Positions 23,300 to 34,654 of a stretch of DNA of 64,000 bases are shown here, piece by piece (within the stretch, counting starts at the first letter, position 1; the number at the start of each line of letters is the position of its first letter). Both the position numbers and the translations under genes were made by a program. This stretch comes from Diphasiastrum complanatum (taxonomy: Eukaryota > Streptophyta > Lycopodiopsida > Lycopodiales > Lycopodiaceae): positions 15,276,059-15,340,058 of the forward strand of contig CM055092.1 of assembly GCA_029204225.1 (NCBI GenBank), given 5' to 3'. The notes beneath the pieces were generated by a model that did not search any database, was not told the DNA's origin, and saw nothing but the letters and a program-made list of their open reading frames with translations.

Positions 23300-25090
23300 G
23301 ATGTCAACAAGTTCTTCTTCCTCCATTCCAGTAGTTGTAACTCAATATGTTGCAACAAGTGCATCATCTTCATCTGAAATTTTAGTTTCTTTTACAAAGC
23401 CACTTCCGATTCTCAATATATTTCTGTAAATGATGTGGCATCATCATCATTTACCCGTTCATCTTCTGAAATTCCTGTTGTAAATATTTTTCAAGAAATG
23501 ACACCTTTAACTCAACTTGTGTCAAATGTTTTGACCTCGTCCTCCTCTTCTGATATAGGCTCTGCACAATTTAAACATTGTTCTTTTGAACAAGTTGAAT
23601 CACTGAGTGATGATTCAAAAGCTTCAATTCACTCGGTTATTGATTCTAGAAAATCAACAGATCCTCATAAGTTTGTTGAACCTCGACGTTCAAGCTTGTC
23701 ACGTTCGTAGGAGACCTTCTCAAAGTGATGTTTATCGTGTTAAATCTAAAAGAGCTATATTTACTGAAAATTTAGAGCATTCTGAGGGTTCAGAACATCT
23801 TGAGGTTGGAGCTAGAATTTGGAATCAAGAAATTTCAACACCTTCTCAACCAATTCAAGCACCTACGAGTGTCACAGGTTCAATTTATAGATCAGACTCC
23901 AAACAAAAAGAAAAATACATGAGAGACTTGAGATCTTCATCTATTTTAACGAATCGTCAAAAGCAGTTGATTACAAAATCTGAGATTCGTAAGGTACAGA
24001 ATATTATTTGCTATTCATCTTGTTGTTTACAGAAACTCAATATCAAAGAAATTGAAGAATTAAGATCAAACTTCTTTTTACGAAGTAAGGATAAAAGGAA
24101 CTACTACTTGTGTGCAACAGTGAGGCCAGACAAAAACTCCTATTCATATTTTTAAAATGTTTTAAACGTTTGTTGCAAAGCTTACATAGCAGTTCACGCA
24201 ATTAGAAACTCACGACTTCAACGAATGCGTGCACGACTTCAAAAAGATCCAACTTACGGGGACTCTTATAGGGTCGAACTGTTTCTCCAGATGCTTTGAA
24301 TGCAACTGCTTGGCTAAAGCATTTCATAGATGTGCATGGAGAGAAATTGCCTAATTTCTTATATTTGCACTTGCCAGATAATTTTACAAAATTAGAGATA
24401 TTTTTTATGTACAAAGAGTTTGCCAAAACAAAAAATGTTTCCTATTTGAGTTACTCATATTTTCTTAGAATTTGGAAAAGAGATTTTGGACTGGTAAAGA
24501 TTCTGAAAAAATCACGAATGACAGTATGCTCCACTTGCGAGTTATTAAAGTCTACAAAACAACTTGCAAAAATCGATGATGAGAAAAGTAAAATATTAAT
24601 CAGATTTGTCATTGATTTTAATACTACATGTTTTGAAATAAATTTAAGTTGCAATCTACTTGAATATCATTATGATATCTTTATTTATTAAATATGTTTT
24701 TTGTATTTTCAGTGGATGCTGCAAAAGCCCTTTAAGTGCACAGAGATCAACAAACAGTTGAAAGACAAAAGTTGGTCAAGCATCAAAAGAAATGTTTGGA
24801 ATGTCCACAAAAGTACCTGGGCCTTGTTATTGACGGCATGGATAAGAAGAAAACAATGTTGTCTCATTTTGTCAGAGTGCCCAAAAATTTAAACGAGGCA
24901 AATTTTATTCAGGTTCATCTCGTTAGAGCACTTGTGTTTAATGGCACTTTAGAGTCCAAGGTCTTTTTTAATTATCCCAACGTTCGAAATGATCCAAATT
25001 TGACGATCACCATTGTACATAAGATAATTTGCAAATTTGGTGAAAACCTTTCGGAAATACTTTATTTGCAACTTGAGACATTCTTTTGAT
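23300..25090 (+). pseudogene. Transposon-type protein with IDGMD motif, degenerate
   Basis: Divergent from the gene above, with about 270 bases between their first coding blocks. It begins with a Ser-rich N terminus (ATG at 23,300), then blocks at 23,435-23,710, 23,712-24,150 and 24,290-24,590. A spliced-looking step follows (donor near 24,588, acceptor TTTTCAG ending at 24,711), then a block from 24,712 to 25,089. Motifs in order are SYLSYSYFLRIWK-like, MTVCSTCELLK, a KYLGLVIDGMDKKKT block and NPLTITI-like NDPNLTITIVHKI. I recall IDGMDxxKT plus DPNLTI from transposon-linked proteins of plants and animals (DUF7869-like). At least TAA near 24,735 and two frameshifts disable it. Confidence 0.5.
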
Positions 25091-25739
25091 TAGTTAGCCA
25101 TGTGTATATATCTAGCAACTTATCAATTGCTTGGTTAGACTAGACAAGAAGAGATCGTTTAGTTCAATAATCTGTCTATTCGATCAATCGAACACCCAGA
25201 GTGCAATTCTTTTGTTCTTTCTCTCTATCATTACAATTACTGTTTCAAGAAAGATGTGACTTTGATTGCACTCAGACTATATCTATTAGCGACCGAATAA
25301 TCAATGTTTCAATAATCTAGGTCGTGTATATTGTGATTGAATGTTTATTTTATTTATGTTCAAATTCCTTTTTGCTTGCAGATAAACTTATTCGTAGATT
25401 AAATTGTCTTGTATGATTGATAATTTCAGTCGATTGTGACGCTCTAATCTCCGCACCTAATACGCTTCCGCAAAGCTATATCTAAAATCAATCTAATTCG
25501 TGCATGGCTATGGAATCGATTGTATCGATCTAGTGACTTTGAAGCTGTGATCAAGTAGGGCAGACTTTGAACTATTGAAGTCGGTCTGAATATGATGGAC
25601 GTAGTTGCATGCATCGAGGATTCCTCGCTTGCTTCTCTCTGTCGCGATGTTCACGTGCGCGTGCGCAGCATCGGACGAGCAATAATCCCAACAAAGTTCG
25701 GGCTCACTTCCGCTATGAACACACACACAATCCCAACAA
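25091..25739 (+). repeat. Possible LTR end preceding a degenerate primer-binding site
   Basis: The stretch ends CCCAACA and is followed by ATGTGATATCAAAGCAG at about 25,740-25,755. This resembles the initiator-Met primer-binding site TGGTATCAGAGC with a few changes. The left edge is not defined and no gag or pol follows, so it would be a solo or truncated copy. Confidence 0.35.
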
Positions 25740-25755
25740 TGTGATATCAAAGCAG

Positions 25756-27846
25756 ATTCGAATTACCAACTATAACCGTTCTTAGATTATTCTTTAAATC
25801 ACCTATATCGTAGGCCTTAGAAGGATGAGCATAGTTAAATTGTGCTATGTAATACACATAAGGTTTAGAAAAGCGTCATTTATGATGTAGCATTGCTCAA
25901 ATTATTGTCAGTGAACATATTTTGTTGTGATTCATCTATTAAAAACAGATAACTCTACAGCCAATTAGATATTCAAATATGCATTACAAGAACTTGAATA
26001 ATGTGCTACCAAAAGTCAACAAATGAACCAAGAAATTAGCGATAGTAACACCTATCATATATAGGGCAAAACGGTACCAGAATTGGAATCACTCATAGTT
26101 GATAGGAAAAAATTGAAAAAAAATGAATGAGGTAAATCAGTTACAGTCTATAAAGCTATCAATCCAACAATTGTGTTTAAACTTGACTATGCTGAAAACT
26201 GAAATAAAATTGAATAATGACGAACACAATATTTTTTAAAACTTACCAGTTGGTAGAACCAACTTACGATACACTATTAAATTGATGAAATTGATAAGCG
26301 ACCAAATCAAAGTCAAGGTGTGCGATTTGAATACTGTGAATACCCATAGCCCCCAACCAAGAATCAATCAAGATTAAGATATTGATAAATTCAAACTCCT
26401 ATTCAAGTACAATCTCATTTTGGAGCATTGTATTTTAGGCGAATAAAACCCAAAGCAAATTTTGTTGGTTAATGGGCAAAATCTCTCCTATGTCTTGGCC
26501 TAGAGAGTCAAAAAAAAAAAAAAAACAGAATACACAGAGGCTACAATGAGTGCTCTCGCAAATCCACCAGCAGGGTGCAGGAAGAAGGAATAGAGACAGA
26601 AGCGAAGGAGTCAATCCATCACGGGGACGCACTTTTAAGGCTACAGGATGATCACGCATAACCTACATTGATTTGTTACAGCCCCTCATTGACTATTTTG
26701 TTTACACAGGAATTGCTTCTTCAACAAAACAACCATATCTCAGTGGTAAGAAGGGTTTTCCAGCATGATCCCTTTTTCAAATGGGCGTCTTATTATCACA
26801 GTATTACCTGCTGCATCCTTTCTACCGCGTTTTGCACTATCTTAAATTTTTTCGCATACAAGCTTTATGTTCTGTTCATCTACAAAGCATGCATCCCATC
26901 TAAATAGGTTTCAATCATTATCTTTGCCATTACGGTGCGTATAGATAACCAATAAAGTCTCATTGCTATTCACAATGAGAAGCAGATTTCTTTTTGTAAA
27001 ACCATTATACATAGGCTTGCACAGTGCATAATGAACCACTACATTCAAAGCTTGAATCTAAAACCAAAAGTTTTTATTTGATGAATTTCCTGCAACTGTC
27101 TTCATCATCAAGCTGCTCAAATTTCTGCTTCAGCAAGATAGAGAATTTCATCACTTTAGCATCGGGTCCTCTTGGTAAAAGTACTCAAAAACCTACCTTG
27201 CTGCTCAAACTCAAGCATAGTGAGAGCAACTTCATAGCATTGATAGGTATTGCTTCAAAAAGGTAAGACTTCTGTCAACCTCAAACTTTGAGACTGGCTT
27301 CAAAACTTATCCTTCAATGTTGACTTTCTTCCAAACTTCATTGACCGACATCAACACATAGGATTGCCTTTGCAAGGCAAGGCCAACAAACCTAAAAATT
27401 GCAAAAATCATGTCTTTGGATAAGATCGATGTCAAGCCCCCTATTCAGCTTCCTTCCCACTTACAATTGTTGGGGTTAATGACTAAGTGTTTGAATTTTA
27501 TTTATTTAATGCTCTCTCGTTGAACGTTTTGAACTTTGAAGATACTACTATGTGGATTAAACATTGTCCAATCAGGTACACCCACAAGTGCTCTGAAACA
27601 TCTTCCAAGCATTATGAAATCAGATGTAATATGCTCCTTTCCTTCAGCATGCATCCATGTGAGATGCACACAAGCCCTGCCTACAAAAATCTAGAACCTG
27701 ATTGCTTCGCTAGGACGGCTCTGCCACTGCAACAATAGCCCTCACAAAATTGTATAGCCTGTTGATGCACCACTTTTACCAAATTGTAGTTCTTTATTGT
27801 GTTTTCTTATAAAATTTTATATTGTAGGAGTTGAAGACATTGAAGT
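25756..27846. other. No supported gene; upstream flank of the helicase
   Basis: No coding feature is recognised. A 17-bp poly-A run lies at about 26,509-26,525. TTTATATTGTAG ending at 27,829 is followed by GAGTTGAAG and could be an intron acceptor. If so, it joins an upstream non-coding exon to the helicase coding exon at 27,847, since in-frame TGA codons precede that ATG. Confidence 0.4.
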
Positions 27847-28034
27847 ATGGAGGAAGCCTCCACGGTGGAGTGTGACGTGGATGTGGGAGTTCCCAGTCAT
27901 TCAATCGAGGGAAAAGAGCAAGTTGAACAAGTTGCTATGAAAGGTCCTCCAACATTGCCATGGATGCGCTATCCTGTGGAAGTGGACAAGTACGAAGGTT
28001 GGCTTCTTGATCGGGTTCCTTCATTGCATCCAAG
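27847..28034 (+). CDS. RH1: RH1-type DEAD-box RNA helicase, coding exon 1
   Basis: ATG at 27,847 opens 188 coding bases ending in phase 2 at a GTATAT donor (28,035). The product starts with an acidic stretch, then LPWMRYPVEVDKYEG and LDRVPSLHP. It matches the N-terminal lead of plant DEAD-box RNA helicase 1 (the RH1/DDX51-like group), which has an LPWMRNPV...L-PR segment just before the helicase core. The last two bases (AG) join the first base of exon 2 to give Arg, as the family expects. RH1-type proteins are RNA-dependent ATPases thought to act in RNA processing. The gene name rests on remembered family sequence. Confidence 0.85.
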
Positions 28035-29262
28035 GTATATGTACTAGAATAGTTCCTCCCAAGGAATCAGGATAGTTACTTTCATCTGTAAAGAATCAGT
28101 TCAGTGGACATGATAATTGATGATGTAATCACTGCAATATATAGCGATAATAACCCAACATGTAAATAGCTACTAATAAAAGCATGGCAAAAAGTTCAAG
28201 GCTTGTAATATAGGTATTACTAATAGGTCGAGAGCATCAAAGAGCCTAGAGATGATTGCTATGGCCAGATTTATATAGAAAACTTGTGGTTTTTTTTGTC
28301 ATAAGCTGGGACATATTGCAAAGCAGTGCCTCTCAAGTAAGCCAGAGTCAGGATTTACTGAAATTGTGCTGATGATTGATTGGACTCGAGGTAGTATGAT
28401 TTCTTGAATTGAGGGCCCACTTTTAGAAGACTGTGCATTTAATTGTCAGTGGTCACTAATAACTTCTAATTCTAGTCTTAAAAGTTTGTTTCATGCAAAA
28501 GGAAAGATTTTAGGAAAAATGGATATTACACTTTTGACATTGGTTCGTCACAATGCTTGTTTGTTGCAAAGGCTCCAAATTTTCCACAAGAAAAATAACC
28601 ATAAGTATATAGTTAGGTTTGCAAGGGGAACACATCCCGAAGTTTGGGAAATAGGTCATTTTGAAGTTGAAGCTCAAATGTTGGAATACCACAAGTGAAT
28701 TAGTTTTTGCATTATGAATCTGGATAGAAGTGATGCCTCAAGTTATGAGCATTGAATGGTGTTTTTGTGAATCTAATATTGTAAATATGGATGAAAAAAT
28801 TCATCTAATACAAGAAGCGTATTTTTGTCTAGTTTATCTGGCATGTCCTAGCTAGGCTAATCACCGAAGAGATGTTCTTAATAACGATACTAACCCTTAG
28901 AACAAACTCCAAAGGCAATTATCCAGCTGAGTAAGTGCCTAATGTGTTCCATTCTGCTGTGTGAGTAAATTAGGCACTATTTCCGTGTCTACTAACCCTA
29001 GACAATGTAACCATGAGCAACAAAATGCAAAACCCTTAAATTCAGGATAGATTCTGTCAATCTGCATCTTACCTTGTTTCTAATCAGTAATGCCATCTAC
29101 TACAGAAAACTGTCATCATCAGATTAATAAGGGAGCTAGTAACTGGTGCAAAATGACAATGACATCGGTGGAATAATTTGGGATGTAGCATTAGGTTTAT
29201 GAATAGATTTTCTTCTGTAGGTGATTTCAGACATCTTTTAATGACTATTCTGCTCGTCTCAG
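28035..29262 (+). other. Helicase intron 1 with a retroelement zinc-knuckle remnant
   Basis: GT-AG intron of 1,228 bases. At about 28,200-28,700 it holds a decayed plus-strand coding stretch. A CCHC knuckle near 28,280-28,335 reads C-GFF-C-HKLG-H-IAKQ-C, with one extra residue from an expanded T run. It is followed by an open segment at 28,486-28,698. This looks like the zinc knuckle of a plant LINE or gag-like protein and is not part of the helicase. Confidence 0.6.
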
Positions 29263-29497
29263 ATTGCAAGAAGCTTTGCGGAAAATTGGAATAGAAACAC
29301 TCTTCCCGGTACAAGTTGCTGTTTGGTATGAAACAATTGGACCTGGTGGAGGTGAGCGAGATCTTTGCATTTGTTCCCCTACAGGCAGCGGCAAAACTCT
29401 TGCTTATGCTTTACCTCTTATTCAGTCACTTAGTGGCCGAATTTTGCGTCGACTTCGGGCACTTATTGTGTTACCCACTCGCGACCTAGCTATGCAG
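29263..29497 (+). CDS. RH1: RH1-type helicase, coding exon 2 (Q motif, motifs I and Ia)
   Basis: Acceptor TCTCAG ends at 29,262 and donor CAG|GTCTAC starts at 29,498. The 235-base exon encodes GIETLFPVQ (Q motif), CSPTGSGKT (motif I, the Walker A ATP-binding loop) and LPTRDLAMQ (motif Ia, RNA contact). The order and the insert GPGGGERDLCI match plant RH1. It is in frame with exon 1 (phase 2) and exon 3 (phase 0). No lesion is seen. Confidence 0.92.
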
Positions 29498-29796
29498 GTC
29501 TACATTTTTGCTCTTGTAACTTCTGACCATGTTAAGTTCAATTATGGTGATTCATAAGTAACCTGGTTATGCACCACTGGTCCCTAAATGGCAATAATTT
29601 GTGGAAGGAGATATGAGCCGAGTTATCGCACCGAAGCCAGGTTTTGGCTTTTTTGGATTTTGTCAACAAAAGTCTGATCAGGGTGAAACCTTAATTTGTG
29701 TTTTCAAGTATGTCATATGTGTGGGACTTCGTAACTGTGGAAATAATTGTCTATGCAATTAGGATTGGGTAATAATGTGCATATGAAAATTTGAAC

Positions 29797-30353
29797 CATA
29801 GATGCACAGAAACGCGTTTCTGAAGAGACCCGTCTCGGAAACCGCGTTTCTCAAACCAGAATTGTACTAAGTTTTTTTTTCTTTTGGGAAAAATAGCTTA
29901 TGGCTGAAATTTTTTTAGGGGATCAATGGTCAAACCAGCGTTTTGCCTCTCAGAAGTGCAGTAGATAGGGCACAAACAGATCTTATTTTCAACAGCTATT
30001 TGGTTGTTATTTGCTCTGGTTTTCAATAAATGCTCAGGAATAGGGCTCCCCGGTGGGGGGTTTGGGGGGCAACGCCCCCCAATGGCAGGGTCCGGGGGCT
30101 GCCGGTAGACCCCGGCCCCAACGGTAAGGCCTCTTCATGATTTGGCCTTCCCACTCCCTGAGCGAAAACACACTTACTGGGACCATCTGTGATCGTAACG
30201 AACAAGCTAGAGGTTGGTTTTGAATTTTTATCCTTGATAGAACCCAACATGGATTTATGCACCTGAACTGGACCATCCTGCACCCGAAACAGTCGGCAAA
30301 CTACGTAGTAATAATGCTCTTAATTAGAGCTTTCATCTGATACCCATATTGCC

Positions 30354-30386
<33 letters not shown>

Positions 30387-30445
30387 GTTTCTGGAATTTT
30401 TTTGAAATTTTCAGAAACGCGTTTCAGAAATGCAGTGCATCTATG
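29797..30445. mobile_element. 649-bp hAT-like MITE in helicase intron 2
   Basis: The ends are perfect 10-bp inverted repeats, CATAGATGCA at 29,797-29,806 and TGCATCTATG at 30,436-30,445. An inner AAACGCGTTTC palindrome lies near both ends. The flanks are ATTTGAAC (29,789-29,796) and ATTTGAAT (30,446-30,453), an 8-bp target duplication with one change, as hAT transposons make. It has no coding capacity and must be moved in trans. The middle has a G-rich hairpin block (30,045-30,120) and a 31-bp poly-A run (30,355-30,385). Confidence 0.85.
30062..30082. repeat. GC hairpin inside the MITE
   Basis: TTGGGGGGC and GCCCCCCAA form a perfect 9-bp stem around an AAC loop. G runs on both sides could also form a four-stranded G structure. 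Similar GC-rich hairpin cores occur in some non-autonomous DNA elements; a role here is inferred. Confidence 0.8.
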
Positions 30446-30776
30446 ATTTGAATTTCCAGACTGCATGACATGCTTGTTTTAAGTTTGTATGGGCATTTTA
30501 GAACTTGATGGCAATATGTGATATTTGAAGATTAAGATTTGTTGTAGAGTGTTGAAGATGCTTCATTTCTTTTGTCATTACTGATGTTCAATTTTCTCAT
30601 TAGATACTAAGTTTCTGACAGAGACTGCTCCTATCACTCAAGAATATGATGTGCATGTAAATACCAACAGTTTTAAGTTTTTGGAGCATGAAATTTGATT
30701 TGAGATAATGTTTATTTGAAATTTTTGATTTGAGATAATGTTTATTTGAAATTTTTTTTTACTTGCCCATTTGCAG

Positions 30777-31034
30777 GTCAAAACAGTTTTTGATAGTATC
30801 AGTCCATTTGTTGGATTATCAATAGGGTTAGCTGTAGGACAAACGTCAGTGGCAGTTGAGGCTGCTGAACTTGTAAGATTTCCTCAGAGGTTTGTTAGCA
30901 GTCTAAAGCAACCTGGCTCTGATGATTTCGGTGTACCGGAAAGTGGTGTTGACGTGCTTGTAGCTACACCGGGACGGTTAATGGATCATATCAAAAACAC
31001 CAAAGGATTTACCTTAGAGCATCTACAATTTCTT
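30777..31034 (+). CDS. RH1: RH1-type helicase, coding exon 3 (motif Ib region)
   Basis: Acceptor TTTGCAG ends at 30,776 and donor CTT|GTAAGT starts at 31,035. The 258-base exon encodes [20 protein letters not shown], then [15 protein letters not shown] (motif Ib, TPGR) and [13 protein letters not shown]. The next residues in all relatives are the DEAD-box segment (VVDETDR form). No downstream sequence in the window encodes them. Exons 1-3 total 681 bases, exactly 227 codons, all open. Confidence 0.92.
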
Positions 31035-31337
31035 GTAAGTGAGCTTATCACCCTTACATGAGTGGCATAGGTTCCCTGCATAAACCTAATGCATATATTT
31101 TAGAATGAGTTATCTGATCTGCAGGAAATTAGTGTTATGTGGCTAAATGTCCACAAAGATATGCTTGAAATTTGCTAGTGTGCAAGATGCGCTCATATAT
31201 GAATTTTGATTGCTAATCTTTTCCTACCTGTAACCCCAGGTGTATAGCTATAGCTAGCTTTACCTCCTTGAAACAAGCCGATAATCTCTAGAGCAGGCTT
31301 TCTGCATAGTGCATCTCTGTTGGCAATTGCTTTGTTA

Positions 31338-31345
31338 ATATGTAC
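31338..31345. repeat. 8-bp target-site duplication, left copy
   Basis: ATATGTAC, identical to 36,604-36,611 on the other side of the hAT element. The match extends to a ninth base (C) that is shared with the element end on the left and host DNA on the right. Confidence 0.85.
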
Positions 31346-31578
31346 CAGACATGAGGGTCCGGGCCAAAGTGCCCGTGTCCGACACCCGGACCCGGACGCG
31401 GGGTCGGATGCGTCCCTTTTTTTTTATTTTTATTTTTTTTAAAGGCTGGACGCGTCCGGGGCCCAGAATGCGTTTTTTTAAAAAAAAGAAAAAAAAGAAG
31501 CAAAAACCCGCGGGTGTGGACAGTCCACAGAACTCGAGAGCAGGCAGAGGGCGGAAGAGGGAGAGTGTGGGAGAGCAT

Positions 31579-31682
<104 letters not shown>

Positions 31683-31860
31683 AAAATTGTGTGTGAAAAT
31701 TGTGTGTTGATTTGTGTGCATTCAGTTGTGTGTGTGTGGTGATGTGTGTGAGAGAGAGAGAGGAAGAGACAGAGAGTGTGAGGAATGTAGAGAGAGAGGA
31801 TTTGTGTGTGTGCACAATGTGTGTGTGTGAGTTTAGGATTTAGGTTCAAGGGTGCTTGGG

Positions 31861-31885
31861 TTTGGGGTTTAGGGTTTAGGGTGGG
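31861..31885 (+). promoter_or_regulatory. Telo-box-like (TTTAGGG) repeats upstream of hAT transposase
   Basis: Two full TTTAGGG units plus a TTTGGGG variant lie about 90 bases before the ATG at 31,972. Short plant telomere-like motifs (telo-boxes, AAACCCTAA) are known promoter elements. Inverted matches (CCCTAAACCC, AAACCCTAAC) lie near the other end at 35,586-35,665. This is either promoter use or a mark of shared ancestry of the two subterminal regions. Confidence 0.45.
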
Positions 31886-31924
31886 AGAGAGCTTGGATTT
31901 CCGTGATTCTGTGTGTGTGCGTGT

Positions 31925-31971
<47 letters not shown>

Positions 31972-31972
<1 letters not shown>

Positions 31973-32996
31973 TGGCTGCTCGTCCCATTTGGGATGAGGT
32001 GGAGGTCATGCCCGACAAAAAGTGGTGTTGCCTTTTTGTCGAAAGCAGTTCACAGGGAACGCCTCTCGGGTTCGAGCACATCTGGGGGGGTTGCGAGTCC
32101 GACCCACGGGGGGACGCTACGGGATCGGCATTTGTATGGTCATCCCTGCTCGCATTATGGAGACATATTCTGAGACAGCTGCTGAGCCCGGCGAGCCGTC
32201 CACAGATGCCGCGGACTCTATTTCTACTGGTGCACCCACTGCCACCAACCCTGCCACTGGTACACCCAATGCCACCGCCCCCACCGTCGCATCTGCACCC
32301 GACACCGCCGCTGCATCCGCACCCGCCCCCGCCCCCGCCACCACCTCCACCTCTGCCTCCGCCGGTACTCCCCATGGATCCACGGCCTCCACTGCTGCAC
32401 CTACGCCTCTGCCATCATCGTCAGATCTGCACGGCCCGTCCACATCCTCCGCTTCCGCACCTGCACCTATGCCACCACCTCCACATCCGCATCGTCCATC
32501 CGCATCCTCCCAGCCATCCACATCCCGAGGCACCAGACAGACGTCCATGCCGGGATCTTTCAGAGAGGGGCAGCATAGAGAGGCCACCAGGACCATAGCA
32601 CAGCTGTTATATGACCTGAACCTCCCCTTCATCATGGCATCATCCCGCATCTTTCGAGAGGCTGTCTCGAAAGTTGCAGTCTGCGGGCCCGGCTACACAC
32701 CACCCACAGCCGATGCACTACGAGGCCCTTTGCTCCAGGACCGGGTTGCATCAGTCAGAGAGAGACTGGCCGCACTGCACGAGGCTTGGGATAGATACGG
32801 CTGTTCCGTCATGGCTAATGGGTGGACTGATCGTCGCAGACGTCCACTCATCAACGTGATTGTTTCTAGTTGTTACGGTTCCATGTTCTTGCGCAGCATC
32901 GACGCCTCCGAGGCAGGGAGAGTGCATTCGGCCGAGTACATTTACGGCATCATTCGCGCAGCGATAGAGGAGGTCGGGCCACAGCGCGTTGTCCAG
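31972..32996 (+). pseudogene. hAT transposase exon 1: BED-like finger, linker, core start
   Basis: ATG at 31,972 follows a GA-rich leader. The first 17 codons (MAARPIWDEVEV...KKW) start a BED-type zinc finger. Its CRKQF and RVRAHL halves continue in the next frame, so a frame slip lies at about 32,018-32,030. A long Pro/Ser/Thr/Ala-rich linker (about 32,200-32,540) leads to the DUF659-like core with GWTDRRRRPLINVIV (first catalytic Asp region) and FLRSIDASE. The exon ends in phase 0 at VVQ|GTATAC. hAT transposases cut and paste the element by hairpin formation on flanking DNA. Confidence 0.8.
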
Positions 32997-33126
32997 GTAT
33001 ACTCTTCTTTCATTAGTTGCTTGCTCATTTGCTGCTTGATGTTGATACAATAGTTCTGCGTAGTTTTCGATTGATTGCAATGTGTTTCTCGACCTGTGAA
33101 CTGATCGTGTGAACGTATCGCAAAAG

Positions 33127-33350
33127 GTTGTGACGGACAATGCGTCCAACTGCCGTGGTATGGGGGAGCTTCTTATGGCAGACTACCCCTCCATTGTCTG
33201 GACTCCATGCGCCGCACACTCACTGGAACTCCTCCTGCATTCCATCGGGCACCTGCCTTGGGTCAGTGACATTCTCACGAGGGCACTTGCGGTCGTGGAC
33301 TTCGTCACACGCAAGCGCTGCATGACGGCACTTTTCCGCACATTCAGCAG
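33127..33350 (+). CDS. hAT transposase exon 2 (second Asp, CxxH motif)
   Basis: Intron 32,997-33,126 has GT-AG ends and keeps phase 0. The exon encodes VVTDNASNCRGMG, holding the second catalytic Asp of the hAT DDE core, and WTPCAAHSLELLL, with the hAT C-x2-H motif. It ends in phase 2 before GTAACC. No lesion was seen. Confidence 0.85.
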
Positions 33351-33440
33351 GTAACCTGCCACTTACTTTTTGGCTCGTTCAAGATGCTCTTTTTTTTTTT
33401 CTCGTTTCATGTGTGCCTCTCATTCCGTTTGTCAATGCAG

Positions 33441-33753
33441 GCTCGACTTGAAGAAGCCCGCTTGCACCCGCTTCGCCTACCAGTTCATCATGCTTGAGCC
33501 GCTACACAAGCTCAAGGGTGAATTGCGGCACATGGCCACTTCGGCAGAGTTCACCGCCATGGACCTGTCCACGACCCCAGATGGCTTGGCCTTCCATGAG
33601 ATCCTCTTCACGGAGCCTTTCTGGGTGGATATGCAGCAGCTCATGGACGTCGTGCGCCCCATCTACTCTGTTTTGAGACTCGATGGGCCTCATTTACGAG
33701 TTCATGGACCGCATAGGCGAGTCTCTCCAGCGTTCTGAGTTGGACTCTGCCAG
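33441..33753 (+). pseudogene. hAT transposase exon 3 with a frame lesion
   Basis: Acceptor GCAG ends at 33,440. The exon encodes LDLKKPACTRFAYQF (family R/K-P...TRF) and EPFWVDMQQLMDVVRPIYSVLRL. The conserved MGLIYEFMDRIGESLQ then appears in the next frame from 33,683. Relatives have several residues between these blocks, so a small deletion with a frame change lies near 33,676-33,683. The exon ends at AG|GTATAA. This second lesion argues that the copy is inactive. Confidence 0.8.
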
Positions 33754-33860
33754 GTATAACTTTTTTCTGTCTCACTATCCTTACTTCCATTTTGCACTCT
33801 GTTTCGTCTTGCTGCCGCAACACGATGGTATGTAACTGTTGCCTCCACGGAATCTATCAG

Positions 33861-34055
33861 GCGCTTGTGGCAGCGGCGATGGGATAAGTTTCACCAGCCC
33901 ATTCACAGTGTGCCCCACATATCGCATCCGCTGTTTCAGAGTGAGAGGCAGTACGACGATGCAGAGCTGTGTGCGGACTGGTTCGCATACATCCGCCTCC
34001 TCAGCAGCAATACTGGGTTCCGCAGCAGGCTCGAGGTGCAGAGGCTTGGTTACAG
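33861..34055 (+). CDS. hAT transposase exon 4
   Basis: Bounded by ATCAG and GTAAAC. It encodes RRLWQRRWDKFHQPIH and HPLFQSERQYDDAELCADW, corresponding to the part of plant hAT proteins between the catalytic core and the dimerisation domain. Splice phases (2 in, 2 out) match the neighbours. Confidence 0.8.
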
Positions 34056-34144
34056 GTAAACTCTTGATCTATCGTACGCTGTCGTTCGTTCAATTTCCCT
34101 ACGCGGGCTCAAGTGTACTCAAGCATATCGTTGCTCAACTGCAG

Positions 34145-34277
34145 GCACTCTCTGGGGCTGTTCGGCGAGGACCTTGCACGTGTTCGAGAGAACATGCTCT
34201 TGCCTGTATCATGGTGGGAGAGCTACGGCGCCGGACAGCCAGATCTAAGGACGCTCGCGCTCCGAGTCCTTTCACAT
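34145..34277 (+). CDS. hAT transposase exon 5
   Basis: Bounded by CTGCAG and GTACGT. It encodes SLGLFGEDLARVRENMLLPV, then WWESYGAGQPDLRTLALRVL. The W-W-x2-YG pattern with LR..A.RVLS is the typical approach to the hAT C-terminal dimerisation region. Confidence 0.85.
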
Positions 34278-34329
34278 GTACGTTGTCTTGTCTCATTCAT
34301 CCAACCAGTTTTCGCATTTTCTCTACAAG

Positions 34330-34548
34330 GTCGGTACTCACTCAAGTTGTTGCCAATTAATGCCGGACTGTTCTGCTTGCGTGTGCGAGCGGAACTGGTC
34401 AGCGTTCAGCCTTGTTCACACGAACAGGCGGAACCGTCTGACGACGGAGCGGTGCAATGACCTGGTGTACTGCAACACCAACACCAGAGTGGTTCGACGC
34501 ATCACGGAGAGCATGAGGGCAGGAGGTGCACACGCCCTACTGCTGCAG
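34330..34548 (+). CDS. hAT transposase exon 6 (dimerisation domain)
   Basis: It encodes CERNWSAFSLVHTNRRNRLT and DLVYCNTNTRVVRR, the hallmark of the hAT dimerisation domain (CERNWS...RNRL...DLVYV.xNL). The acceptor AAG at 34,329 keeps frame, though another acceptor slightly downstream is possible because the first dozen residues look less conserved. It ends at CAG|GTATAT in phase 0. Confidence 0.85.
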
Positions 34549-34654
34549 GTATATTTCGTTGCTCTGTCGTTTTGCTTTCCTATTGGTTTGAGACATTCAG
34601 TTTAATGCCCTCACGGTTGCTTCGGCTATTGTCACGAATGATTGACTTGTGCAG

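Larger units (their letters stand above)
29498..30776 (+). other. Helicase intron 2 containing a hAT-like MITE
   Basis: GT-AG intron of 1,279 bases. Half of it is the 649-bp element at 29,797-30,445. A short direct repeat of TTTGATTTGAGATAATG lies at about 30,695-30,745. Confidence 0.85.

Noticed and set aside
31869-32375. Gly-rich minus-strand frame opposite the hAT transposase linker (also 32,117-32,650)
   Set aside because: It is the complement of the Pro/Ala-rich linker in the plus-strand transposase, which has motifs, splice sites and a start.
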